Source: Bacteroidales bacterium (GTDB lineage: Bacteria > Bacteroidota > Bacteroidia > Bacteroidales > UBA7960). From it: a DNA stretch of 7,650 nt. The DNA lies in NCBI GenBank assembly GCA_007132825.1, contig SLNX01000125.1, positions 1 through 7,650 of the forward strand, in the 5' to 3' direction. Both the position numbers and the translations under genes were made by a program. The notes beneath the pieces were generated by a model. It did no database searches. It was given only the letters and a program-made list of their open reading frames with translations, and was not told where the DNA came from. Shown one piece after another: positions 1 through 5,742 of this stretch; position 1 is the stretch's first letter, and each line of letters opens with the position of its first letter.

Positions 1-19
1 CTTTTTTTGTTTCTTCCAA

Positions 20-73
20 CCCCTCTGATTAATCCCGTACGTACGGGACTCTAACCAACTGAGCTAAGGAGGA
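20..73 (-). pseudogene. tRNA-Asn-like fragment, copy 1
   Basis: Reading from 73 down to 49 on the - strand, the sequence begins TCCTCCTTAGCTCAG and continues to the 3' strand of the D stem, ending in GAG. That is a 7-nt acceptor 5' strand and a complete D arm, as in bacterial tRNA-Asn. The next 16 bases are a perfect palindrome (TCCCGTACGTACGGGA). Then TTAATCAGAGGGG (32-20) resembles the 3' half of an anticodon arm. No T arm or acceptor 3' strand follows, so it should not fold or be charged as a normal tRNA. Asn is preferred over Lys because of the acceptor sequence. It could be a decayed tRNA or a tRNA-mimicking RNA element. Confidence 0.6.
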
Positions 74-103
74 ATGTTTATTTCCTTTTTTTGTTTCTTC
101 CAA

Positions 104-157
104 CCCCTCTGATTAATCCCGCACGTGCGGGACTCTAACCAACTGAGCTAAGGAGGA
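104..157 (-). pseudogene. tRNA-Asn-like fragment, copy 2 (variant palindrome)
   Basis: This has the same architecture as copy 1: acceptor 5' strand and D arm from 157 down to 133, palindrome 117-132, anticodon-arm remnant 116-104. The palindrome reads TCCCGCACGTGCGGGA, so a T-A pair has become C-G at symmetric positions and the dyad stays perfect. Nothing else in the unit differs from copy 1. The T arm and acceptor 3' strand are absent here too. Confidence 0.6.
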
Positions 158-188
158 ATGTTTATTTCCTTTTTTTTGTTTCTTCCAA

Positions 189-242
189 CCCCTCTGATTA
201 ATCCCGTACGTACGGGACTCTAACCAACTGAGCTAAGGAGGA
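189..242 (-). pseudogene. tRNA-Asn-like fragment, copy 3 (promoter-proximal)
   Basis: This copy lies nearest the predicted - strand promoter. The acceptor 5' strand and D arm run from 242 down to 218, the palindrome (same sequence as copy 1) is at 202-217, and the anticodon-arm remnant is at 201-189. Its T run on the + strand is one base longer than in the other copies. The 5' flank runs directly into the inverted repeat at 248-273. Confidence 0.6.
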
Positions 243-247
243 ATGTT

Positions 248-273
248 TTTCCAAAACCATTTTGTTTTGGAAA
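248..273. repeat. Perfect 10-bp inverted repeat beside the array promoter
   Basis: TTTCCAAAAC (248-257) and GTTTTGGAAA (264-273) are exact reverse complements separated by 6 bases. No T tract follows on either strand, so an intrinsic terminator is unlikely. The element begins 3 bases downstream of the predicted - strand -7 box, so it would cover the transcription start. An operator or a 5'-end RNA hairpin is a reasonable guess. Confidence 0.6.
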
Positions 274-275
274 TG

Positions 276-305
276 CAAAAGTACACATTTTTTTTAATTC
301 GCAAA
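276..305 (-). promoter_or_regulatory. Predicted Bacteroidota-type promoter reading into the tRNA-like array
   Basis: On the - strand, TACTTTTG (283-276) matches the Bacteroidota -7 consensus TAnnTTTG. A TTTG (305-302) lies 18 bases upstream, close to the usual ~19-21 base spacing from the -33 box. Transcription would start near 268-270 and run leftward through all three repeats. This is a motif match only, in an AT-rich region where chance matches occur. Confidence 0.45.
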
Positions 306-490
306 ATCCATATAACAAAAAAGCAATTATGATTTTTAAATTCAAAAAAAAACAATTAAATTGCATATCCTTTATCACAAAAACTATTGCTCAAATGTTG
401 GTTATTCTCGGGCTGACCCCCCTATGATCCTTAGGCGTTTCGCCTGTAAATTAAGCATTTTATTCACAAAACCTAAAAAACCAAAAAAAC
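284..490. other. AT-rich intergenic stretch, nothing recognisable beyond the - strand promoter
   Basis: This lies between the array promoter and the first protein gene and is rich in A and T homopolymer runs. I see no TAnnTTTG box on the + strand to assign to the downstream gene. The only structure noticed is a small GC hairpin (AGGCG-TTT-CGCCT, 433-445). An open frame starting at 361 overlaps the real gene in another frame and has no family resemblance. Confidence 0.5.
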
Positions 491-886
491 ATGGAAATAC
501 TATTAACTCTTTTCTGGCTGGTAATTATATTGTTACCAATTATCGCCATGTGGAAAATATTTATGAAAGCAGGGAAGCCGGGATGGGCCTGCATCATCCC
601 AATCTATAACATCATTGTCATGCTTGAAATCGTTGGAAAACCCCTTTGGTGGATTTTCCTGTTTTTAATACCTGGTGTAAATCTGGTTTTTGGTATATGG
701 ACCATTAACCTGCTGTCAAAAAGTTTTGGACAGTCTGAAGGTTTTACCGTTGGATTGATTCTTCTTCCCATCATTTTTTACCCAATTCTGGGGTTTGGCG
801 AAGCAACCTATAAGGGTCCCGCCGCTGCAGAAGCATCTGTGCAGGAAACAACCCCGCCTCCACAGGAACCCACCCCTGAAACATAA
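491..886 (+). CDS. Small DUF5684-family integral membrane protein
   Basis: A 131-residue protein with three hydrophobic helices at roughly residues 2-24, 53-75 and 84-105. Between helices 1 and 2 is the signature KAGKPGWACIIPIYN (about 26-40), followed by EIVGKPLWW, and after helix 2 comes LSKSFGQS. This pattern is typical of a small Bacteroidota family labelled DUF5684, sometimes annotated as signal-peptidase-I-like although no catalytic Ser/Lys dyad is evident. The tail (about 112-131) is Ala/Pro/Glu/Thr-rich and probably disordered. The ATG at 491 follows an A-rich tract (ccaaaaaaac), normal for this phylum. The gene stands alone: no close upstream neighbour and a strong terminator 24 bases downstream. 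Its function is unknown; inner-membrane location is inferred from hydrophobicity. Confidence 0.85.
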   Translation: MEILLTLFWLVIILLPIIAMWKIFMKAGKPGWACIIPIYNIIVMLEIVGKPLWWIFLFLIPGVNLVFGIWTINLLSKSFGQSEGFTVGLILLPIIFYPILGFGEATYKGPAAAEASVQETTPPPQEPTPET

Positions 887-909
887 ATAAATAAACAGAA
901 TTATTTAAA

Positions 910-950
910 CACCCGGCATAAAGAGAAATGATTTGTGCCGGGTGCTTTTT
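910..950 (+). terminator. Intrinsic terminator after the DUF5684 gene
   Basis: CACCCGGCA (910-918) pairs perfectly with TGCCGGGTG (936-944). The stem can extend inward through a G-T wobble and A-T pairs, leaving a short loop. C and five T's (945-950) follow the right arm. It separates the small membrane-protein gene from the dut unit. Confidence 0.88.
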
Positions 951-989
951 ATGTGCTCAGGCCCCAGGAGATGATGTCGTCGTTTTCAT

Positions 990-997
990 TAACTTTG
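990..997 (+). promoter_or_regulatory. Predicted -7 promoter box for dut and downstream genes
   Basis: TAACTTTG matches the Bacteroidota TAnnTTTG -7 box. No clear TTTG lies at the expected -33 position. Transcription would begin around 1003-1005, giving a leader of only ~15 bases before the dut ATG at 1019. Its position just after the terminator and just before the first gene of a close-spaced series supports it. Confidence 0.5.
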
Positions 998-1018
998 CAG
1001 GAACATTAAAATGGCATT

Positions 1019-1453
1019 ATGGAAATAAAAATAGTAAACCGTTCCGACAACCCCCTGCCGGCATATGAAACCGCATTTTCAGCCGGAATGGACATCCGTG
1101 CAGTGCTTGCTAAACCGGTTACAATAAAACCCCTTGAAAGAACACTGGTTGGTACAGGCCTGTTTGTCGAACTCCCGCCTGAATATGAAGCACAAATCAG
1201 GCCCCGTAGCGGCCTTGCCGCAAAAAAAGGGATAACCGTTCTCAACACACCCGGAACCATTGACGCCGATTACAGGGGAGAGATCAAAGTGATTCTTGTG
1301 AACCTGAGCAACGAAGACTATGTGGTTCACCATGGCGATCGCATCGCGCAAATGATTATTTCCAAACATGAACGAGTAACAATTGTTTCTGTAAGTAAAC
1401 TTAGCGAAACAATGCGTGGAGCCGGAGGGTTCGGACATACAGGAACAAAATAA
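1019..1453 (+). CDS. dut: Deoxyuridine 5'-triphosphate nucleotidohydrolase (dUTPase)
   Basis: This enzyme hydrolyses dUTP to dUMP and pyrophosphate, keeping uracil out of DNA and supplying dUMP for thymidylate synthesis in the cytosol. The 144-residue protein is full length for trimeric dUTPases, and all five family motifs are visible: AGMDIRA (22-28), RPRSGLA (61-67), TPGTIDADYRGE (77-88, with the catalytic Asp and the uracil-pocket Tyr), GDRIAQ (106-111) and the C-terminal RGAGGFGHTG (133-142) that closes over the phosphates. Motif 5 has His where Ser is more common, which should be tolerated. The ATG at 1019 fits the N-terminal MEIKIVN well. The gene leads the series and ends 16 bases before the TPR lipoprotein, suggesting co-transcription. 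Confidence 0.97.
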   Translation: MEIKIVNRSDNPLPAYETAFSAGMDIRAVLAKPVTIKPLERTLVGTGLFVELPPEYEAQIRPRSGLAAKKGITVLNTPGTIDADYRGEIKVILVNLSNEDYVVHHGDRIAQMIISKHERVTIVSVSKLSETMRGAGGFGHTGTK

Positions 1454-1469
1454 TCAGACCAACATCCAA

Positions 1470-3224
1470 ATGAAAAAAATAAAACATATCCCGATCATCG
1501 CTCTACTGATACTATTGGGAGCCTGTAGCAGCAGCAGGATGCATGCGGAGCTTCCACAAACCGACCGAAGAGCGCCCAGGGAAGAGGTGTCAGATACAGA
1601 ACAGCTTAAAAGCACCGCCCTGCTTATAGATGCCTCTAAACAAAAAATGCTCGGCAACTGGACGCAAGCCGCTGCACTTTACCAGGAGGCTGCAAATACA
1701 GACCCAAACAACGATGCCGCATTTTTCGAACTGGCAAAAATATATGTGAGAAGCGGAGACTACCAAGGCGGCATGGAAAAAGTGCAAAAGGCGGCAGAAA
1801 TCGACCCGGAAAACCCATATTATCAGTTGTTGATCGCTGACATCCACATCCTTATGGAGCAGGTTGAAAAAGCAACAAAAATACATGAACAGCTTGCCGG
1901 AAAAGAACCAAACAACGTGCGTCATCAAAAGAAACTGCTCGATATTTATATGTATGCAGAACGCTTCGAAGATGCAATCGGTGTAATCGATCATATTGAA
2001 AGCATACAAGGATTTTCCGAAGACTTAAGCATTAAGAAACAACAGATTTACATCCACCTCGGGATGCTGGAGAAGGCAATCGAAGAAGCTGAAAAGATGA
2101 TCCGCTTCTTCCCCGAAGAGGAGCTGTTTTATGAACTTCTCGGAGAACTTTACATGGAAACCGGACAGCAGGAAAAAGCCAAACACATATACCTGGACTT
2201 GCTAAAACTGATTCCCGACAGCCACATACCCCGTCTCTTACTTGCCGATTATTACTTAAAGCAACAAGATACTGAAACGGCCTTCCAATACCTCAAGGAA
2301 AGCTTTGACAGTCAGGAGATGGATGTAGAGTCCAAAATTCGCATCGTGTTTGTGTATATGTTTCTGGCCGACGAACAGGATGAAGCAACACACATTCAAA
2401 AGGCAAAAGAGCTGGCCCGGATGATCATCGAAACACACCCCGATGACCCGGAAGCCTATTTCGTTTACGGTGACATACTTAACCGTAACAACCAGCTTGA
2501 GGAAGCCCGCGCACAATACCTGAAAGGGGCGCAATTGAACCCGTCAAAACTCGACGTCTGGCAACAGATCCTCAGTCTTGACCTGCAGCTCGGTGAATAT
2601 CAGAGAATGTTGAAACATTCCGAAATGGCCCTGGAGTATTTCTTTGAACAACCGGTTTTGTTTTTGTTCAACGGGTTGGCAAACATGCAGCTAAAGGATT
2701 ATGAAGCTGCAGCCTCTTCTCTGGAATATGGCCTGTCAATCACCATTGAAGATGAGGACCTGAAGCAGGACTTCATTACCATGCTTGGAGATGTATACCA
2801 TTATCTCAACATGCACGAAGAATCAGACCGGTATTATCAACAGGCCATTGATAATAACCCGGAAAACGCCATTGCCCTGAACAACTACAGTTACCACCTG
2901 GCGCTTCGCGGGGAGAGACTGGAAGAAGCATTGGCCATGTCGGAAAAAGCCAACAAGATCAATCCCTCAAATGCAGCCTTTCAAGACACCTATGGTTGGA
3001 TCAAATACCAGATGGGTGCTTATGAGGACGCTGAATACTGGATCCGGAAGGCTCTGGAAACATCAGAAGAACCGAGTGCCGCAATTCTTGAACATTATGG
3101 CGATGTGATGTATAAACTTGGAGATAAGGAAAAGGCACTGAAATACTGGATCGAAGCAAGCGAAGCAGGAGAGGGCTCTGATCTGCTTCACAAGAAAATA
3201 AAAGATCGTACGTTGTATGAATAA
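1470..3224 (+). CDS. Tetratricopeptide-repeat lipoprotein
   Basis: A 584-residue exported lipoprotein. The start at 1470 is preferred over an in-frame ATG at 1416 inside dut because it gives a clean lipoprotein signal: MKKIKH, a hydrophobic stretch, then the lipobox LGAC with Cys19. From about residue 48 to 572 it is nearly all helical TPR units, about 14-15 by eye. Good examples are AAFFELAKIYVRSGDYQGGM, AYFVYGDILNRNNQLEEARA and the closing HYGDVMYKLGDKEKALKYW, many ending in the typical D/N-P linkers (IDPEN, LNPSK, INPSN). Such arrays form a superhelical protein-binding scaffold; no enzymatic domain is apparent. It sits 16 bases after dut and 9 bases before the DUF4292 gene, so an operon is likely. 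Periplasmic exposure on a lipid anchor is inferred; the partner is unknown. Confidence 0.92.
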   Translation: MKKIKHIPIIALLILLGACSSSRMHAELPQTDRRAPREEVSDTEQLKSTALLIDASKQKMLGNWTQAAALYQEAANTDPNNDAAFFELAKIYVRSGDYQGGMEKVQKAAEIDPENPYYQLLIADIHILMEQVEKATKIHEQLAGKEPNNVRHQKKLLDIYMYAERFEDAIGVIDHIESIQGFSEDLSIKKQQIYIHLGMLEKAIEEAEKMIRFFPEEELFYELLGELYMETGQQEKAKHIYLDLLKLIPDSHIPRLLLADYYLKQQDTETAFQYLKESFDSQEMDVESKIRIVFVYMFLADEQDEATHIQKAKELARMIIETHPDDPEAYFVYGDILNRNNQLEEARAQYLKGAQLNPSKLDVWQQILSLDLQLGEYQRMLKHSEMALEYFFEQPVLFLFNGLANMQLKDYEAAASSLEYGLSITIEDEDLKQDFITMLGDVYHYLNMHEESDRYYQQAIDNNPENAIALNNYSYHLALRGERLEEALAMSEKANKINPSNAAFQDTYGWIKYQMGAYEDAEYWIRKALETSEEPSAAILEHYGDVMYKLGDKEKALKYWIEASEAGEGSDLLHKKIKDRTLYE

Positions 3225-3233
3225 ACCTAAGCG

Positions 3234-4091
3234 ATGTGCATGCTGGCAACCAAAAAAATGGCTTCCATACAAAAGAACTGTGCGTTAAAACGTTCCAACC
3301 AGTTCATAATATCTGTTTTTCTTATTGTATTGACAATCCTTAGCGCATGCGGCCCGATCCGGGAAGCCGTCGCCCCCGATCCTTCACGACATACCCTGCA
3401 AGAAACCCTGACAGGAATAAAACAAAATGAAACCACCTTCAGGTTCCTGAATACGCGATTCTCTGGTTCTGCAACAATAGAGGGGGTTGACTATAGTATC
3501 AGCGGCACATTGCGCATAAAGAGTGATTCGGCCATCTTTGTTTCCGTTGCGCCATTGCTGGGAATAGAGATCGCACGCCTTCTGATCACACCCGATACAG
3601 TTAAAATGGTGAATCGGATCGACAACACATTTTATGCAGGGAACATGGAACTTTTAAATAGTATGTTCGGGACTTTCATGGATTTTAAAATGTTGCAGGC
3701 CCTGCTGATAGGCAATGACTTCAGTCACTTTTCCAGTGAAGGCTTTAGGGTTTCACAAAATAACGGAGACATAATCCTTTTTGACGGGTCCCGATACCCG
3801 GCAAACAACCTTGGCGACCATCGCTTCCAGCACAGATTGGTTGTAAACGGCGAAAATTATCGGATCACCGAAAATCTTTTGCACGAAACCAAGCCACAAA
3901 GAAGTCTGCAGGTAAAATACAATGGCTTTTCTCGTGTAGACGGACAGTTTATTCCACAGGAAATATCTATGATATTTTCTGATTCAGGTGGACAGGCCGG
4001 TTTAAATTTGCGCTTTAGTCGCACTGTTTTGAATGAAGAACGCTCTTTTGCCTTTACAGTTCCGAACCATTACAGGCAAATACGGTTTTAG
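3234..4091 (+). CDS. DUF4292-family lipoprotein, possibly LolB-like
   Basis: A protein of 285 residues from the ATG at 3234. An in-frame ATG at 3258, preceded by an A-rich tract, is a good alternative and would give 277 residues. Either start yields a lipoprotein signal ending in LSAC (Cys39 from the longer start). The mature part resembles the DUF4292 family of Bacteroidota: RFSGSATIEGVDYSISGTLRIKSD, then PLLGIEIARLLITPDTV (107-123), then a beta-rich C-terminal half. The alternating-strand pattern and the PLG-I-like segment recall LolA/LolB proteins, which carry lipoproteins to or receive them at the outer membrane. The family call is reasonably firm, the LolB-like role an inference. It lies 9 bases after the TPR gene, and its stop is two bases from a tandem repeat. 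Confidence 0.85.
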   Translation: MCMLATKKMASIQKNCALKRSNQFIISVFLIVLTILSACGPIREAVAPDPSRHTLQETLTGIKQNETTFRFLNTRFSGSATIEGVDYSISGTLRIKSDSAIFVSVAPLLGIEIARLLITPDTVKMVNRIDNTFYAGNMELLNSMFGTFMDFKMLQALLIGNDFSHFSSEGFRVSQNNGDIILFDGSRYPANNLGDHRFQHRLVVNGENYRITENLLHETKPQRSLQVKYNGFSRVDGQFIPQEISMIFSDSGGQAGLNLRFSRTVLNEERSFAFTVPNHYRQIRF

Positions 4092-4093
4092 GT

Positions 4094-4190
4094 GTTCATT
4101 GTTCTTTGTTCATTGTTCTTTGTTCATTGTTCTTTGTTCATTGTTCTTTGTTCATTGTTCTTTGTTCATTGTTTTTTGTTTATTATTTTT
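4094..4190 (+). repeat. 14-bp (2 x 7) tandem repeat between DUF4292 and envC
   Basis: Five perfect copies of GTTCATTGTTCTTT run from 4094 to 4163. A sixth copy with one C-to-T change (4164-4177) and a decayed seventh (4178-4190) follow. Each 14-mer is two heptamers differing by one base (GTTCATT/GTTCTTT), so the array is ancestrally heptameric. It fills most of the 137-base gap and ends about 40 bases before the envC start. The + strand is nearly purine-free and should be unstructured as RNA. Similar GTTCATTGTT-type runs are familiar in Bacteroidota intergenic DNA. Confidence 0.95.
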
Positions 4191-4228
4191 GAAGATTAGA
4201 TTGATTGTTGGTGCGTTTGTGTGAAAAA

Positions 4229-5455
4229 ATGAAACATGTTATTGCTATATTGACCGGGCTTTCCCTGTTGCTTTTTTTGGTTTTTGAAGCAACCGGCCAA
4301 ACACGCGAGGAGCTGGAGCAAGACAAGCTGAACCTGGAGCGTGAGATCCGGCTTACAAACGAGTTGCTGGTTGAAACACAGCGCACGGCAGAGGTAAGCA
4401 TGGGACAGCTGGTTATGTTAAACAGCCAGATCAATCGCAGAGAACAATTACTTGGAACCATTCAGAATGAGATCCGCATCATCAACAGGCGCATTTCTTC
4501 CTTAACGCAGTCCATAGAATTGCTTGAGGGCGATTTGGAAGAGTTAAAAGCCAACTATGCTGAGATGGTTCGCCTGGCAGCGCGTAACAGGGATGCCACC
4601 CAGCGCATGATGTTCATTTTTTCCTCTGATAGCTTTAATCAGGCATATTTGCGAATGCGATATTTACAGCAATATGGAAATCATCGGCGAATGCAAGCGG
4701 AAAAAATCGAAGAGACAACCCTCCGTATGAATGATCAGCTTGCAACCCTGGAACAAGAGCGTAACCGTCAGCAAACGCTTCTTGCCCGTCAGCGCGACGA
4801 GGTTCGCGAGCTTACAGTGGAAAAGGCGTCACAGGAACGTACTGTTTCTGATTTGAAAACCAGGGAAGAACAACTAATGAGTCAATTGCAGGAGCAGCGG
4901 CAAGCAGCCCAGGAGCTTCAGGATGCGATCCGGCGCGTAATTGAGGAGGAGCGGCGCCGGGCCCAGGAAAGAGCAGAAGCAGAGGGAAGGGTTACAACAG
5001 ATATGTTTGCCCTTACCCCGGAAGAACAACTGCTATCTGACAACTTTGCCGGCAACAGGGGAAGTCTGCCCTGGCCACTGGAAAGGGGAGTAATCACCAG
5101 CCACTTCGGTGAACAACCCCATCCTGTATTGCCCGGGATCACCATTTCAAACAACGGAATAGACATCAGCACTTCAGAGGGCGCCAGGGCACGGGCAATT
5201 TTTGACGGACGGGTATCGAGGGTAATTAGTGTTCCCGGTGGGTTTTATGCCGTGATTATCCGCCATGGGGAATACCTCAGCGTCTATTCAAATCTCAGCG
5301 AAGTTTTTGTAGCACAAGGTCAGCACATCAGTGTTCGGGAAGAGCTGGGCGTTGTGGGAACAAACCCAAGGGAGGCCAAAACAAACCTCCACCTGGAAAT
5401 ATGGAAGGGTAACGACAAACAAAATCCAGCTTCCTGGATCGCCAGGCAACAGTAA
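4229..5455 (+). CDS. envC: EnvC-like murein hydrolase activator (coiled coil plus degenerate LytM/M23 domain)
   Basis: A 408-residue exported protein. The ATG at 4229, after an A run, is chosen over an in-frame ATG at 4205 because it starts a compact signal peptide (MKHVIAILTG, hydrophobic core, then EATGQT). Residues ~25-250 are a long, charged, heptad-rich coiled coil. Residues ~280-405 form a LytM/M23 domain (LPWPLERGVITSHFG, GIDIS, the VAQGQ-type turn, LHLEIWKGN). The zinc site is incomplete: the first ligand His is Asn308 (Asp312 is kept), the usual Y-x-H is YSN (353-355), and HxH is NLH (386-388). As in E. coli EnvC, this argues for an activator of N-acetylmuramoyl-L-alanine amidases at division rather than an endopeptidase. 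It follows DUF4292 after 137 bases and precedes tatA. Confidence 0.9.
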   Translation: MKHVIAILTGLSLLLFLVFEATGQTREELEQDKLNLEREIRLTNELLVETQRTAEVSMGQLVMLNSQINRREQLLGTIQNEIRIINRRISSLTQSIELLEGDLEELKANYAEMVRLAARNRDATQRMMFIFSSDSFNQAYLRMRYLQQYGNHRRMQAEKIEETTLRMNDQLATLEQERNRQQTLLARQRDEVRELTVEKASQERTVSDLKTREEQLMSQLQEQRQAAQELQDAIRRVIEEERRRAQERAEAEGRVTTDMFALTPEEQLLSDNFAGNRGSLPWPLERGVITSHFGEQPHPVLPGITISNNGIDISTSEGARARAIFDGRVSRVISVPGGFYAVIIRHGEYLSVYSNLSEVFVAQGQHISVREELGVVGTNPREAKTNLHLEIWKGNDKQNPASWIARQQ

Positions 5456-5475
5456 AAAACACCTCTTTTTGATAA

Positions 5476-5512
5476 TTTGCAACGATTAATTCAAAAAAAT
5501 CACGTAGGTTTG
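5476..5512 (+). promoter_or_regulatory. Predicted promoter for tatA-mltD
   Basis: TAGGTTTG (5505-5512) matches the TAnnTTTG -7 box. A TTTG at 5476-5479 could be the -33 element, although its 25-base spacing is longer than usual. The start would be near 5519, about 30 bases before the tatA ATG. An 8-bp inverted repeat overlaps the -7 box. Confidence 0.5.
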
Positions 5513-5533
5513 TCTTATTGTATTCAAGACAAA
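5509..5533. repeat. 8-bp inverted repeat overlapping the tatA -7 box
   Basis: TTTGTCTT (5509-5516) and AAGACAAA (5526-5533) are exact reverse complements with a 9-base spacer. The left arm contains the TTTG of the -7 box and the spacer contains the expected start site, so it is placed like an operator. There is no T tract, so it is not an obvious terminator for envC. Confidence 0.55.
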
Positions 5534-5550
5534 AATAAATCAAAAAAAAT

Positions 5551-5742
5551 ATGAGTCAAGTTTTTTTGTTTTCTCCGGGACCTACAGAGATCATCATCAT
5601 TTTGCTGGTAGTCCTTTTGCTTTTTGGCGGTCGAAAAATTCCTGAACTTATGCGCGGATTGGGAAAAGGGATGAAAGAGTTCAAAAACGCACAGAAAGAG
5701 GATAGTGACGACGAAAAAAAAGATGACAAAAAGAATGAATAG
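5551..5742 (+). CDS. tatA: Sec-independent protein translocase subunit TatA/TatE
   Basis: A 63-residue, full-length TatA-type subunit of the twin-arginine translocase, which moves folded proteins across the inner membrane by assembling with TatC. Visible features are a short periplasmic N-terminus (MSQVFLFSPGPTE) with a polar Glu13 at the start of the single transmembrane helix (IIIILLVVLLLF), the FGGRKIPEL hinge, an amphipathic helix (MRGLGKGMKEFKNA) and a highly charged Asp/Lys tail. The start at 5551 follows an A-rich tract. No tatC is in the window. The 3' end overlaps the mltD start, implying coupled translation. Confidence 0.96.
   Translation: MSQVFLFSPGPTEIIIILLVVLLLFGGRKIPELMRGLGKGMKEFKNAQKEDSDDEKKDDKKNE

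Larger units (their letters stand above)
1..247 (-). repeat. Three tandem ~84-bp tRNA-derived repeats with embedded palindromes
   Basis: Three head-to-tail copies start at 1, 85 and 169. The period is 84, then 85 because one T run is longer by one base. Copies 1 and 2 are identical over 84 bases except for two substitutions, both inside a 16-bp palindrome; copy 3 has the same palindrome as copy 1 and diverges only at its right edge (about 247). On the - strand each unit reads: a tRNA-like 5' half, the palindrome, an anticodon-stem-like remnant, then an A-rich linker into the next unit. The palindromes lie at 33-48, 117-132 and 202-217. There are no unique spacers, so this is not CRISPR. The array reaches the left edge of the window and may continue beyond it. 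The - strand assignment rests on tRNA similarity and on the promoter at 276-305; the function is unknown. Confidence 0.9.

Noticed and set aside
20..242. Functional tRNA genes
   Set aside because: T arm, acceptor 3' strand and a normal anticodon loop are missing in all three units.
1..247. CRISPR array
   Set aside because: The units are direct tandem repeats of 84-85 bp with no unique spacers, and no cas genes are present.
433..445. Small GC hairpin AGGCG-TTT-CGCCT as a terminator
   Set aside because: The stem is only 5 bp and no T tract follows.
361..609. 82-residue + strand open frame
   Set aside because: It overlaps the DUF5684 gene in another frame, has no family resemblance and mixed composition.
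1079..1438. - strand frame opposite dut
   Set aside because: It is the antisense of a gene with all five dUTPase motifs and shows no recognisable protein features.
4033..4224. 63-residue + strand frame across the tandem repeat
   Set aside because: Its sequence is just the 14-mer read in three frames (FVHCSLFIVLCSLF pattern), and it begins inside the DUF4292 gene.
5456..5475. Terminator after envC (A run, CACCTC, T run)
   Set aside because: The stem would be A-T only, with no GC pairs.
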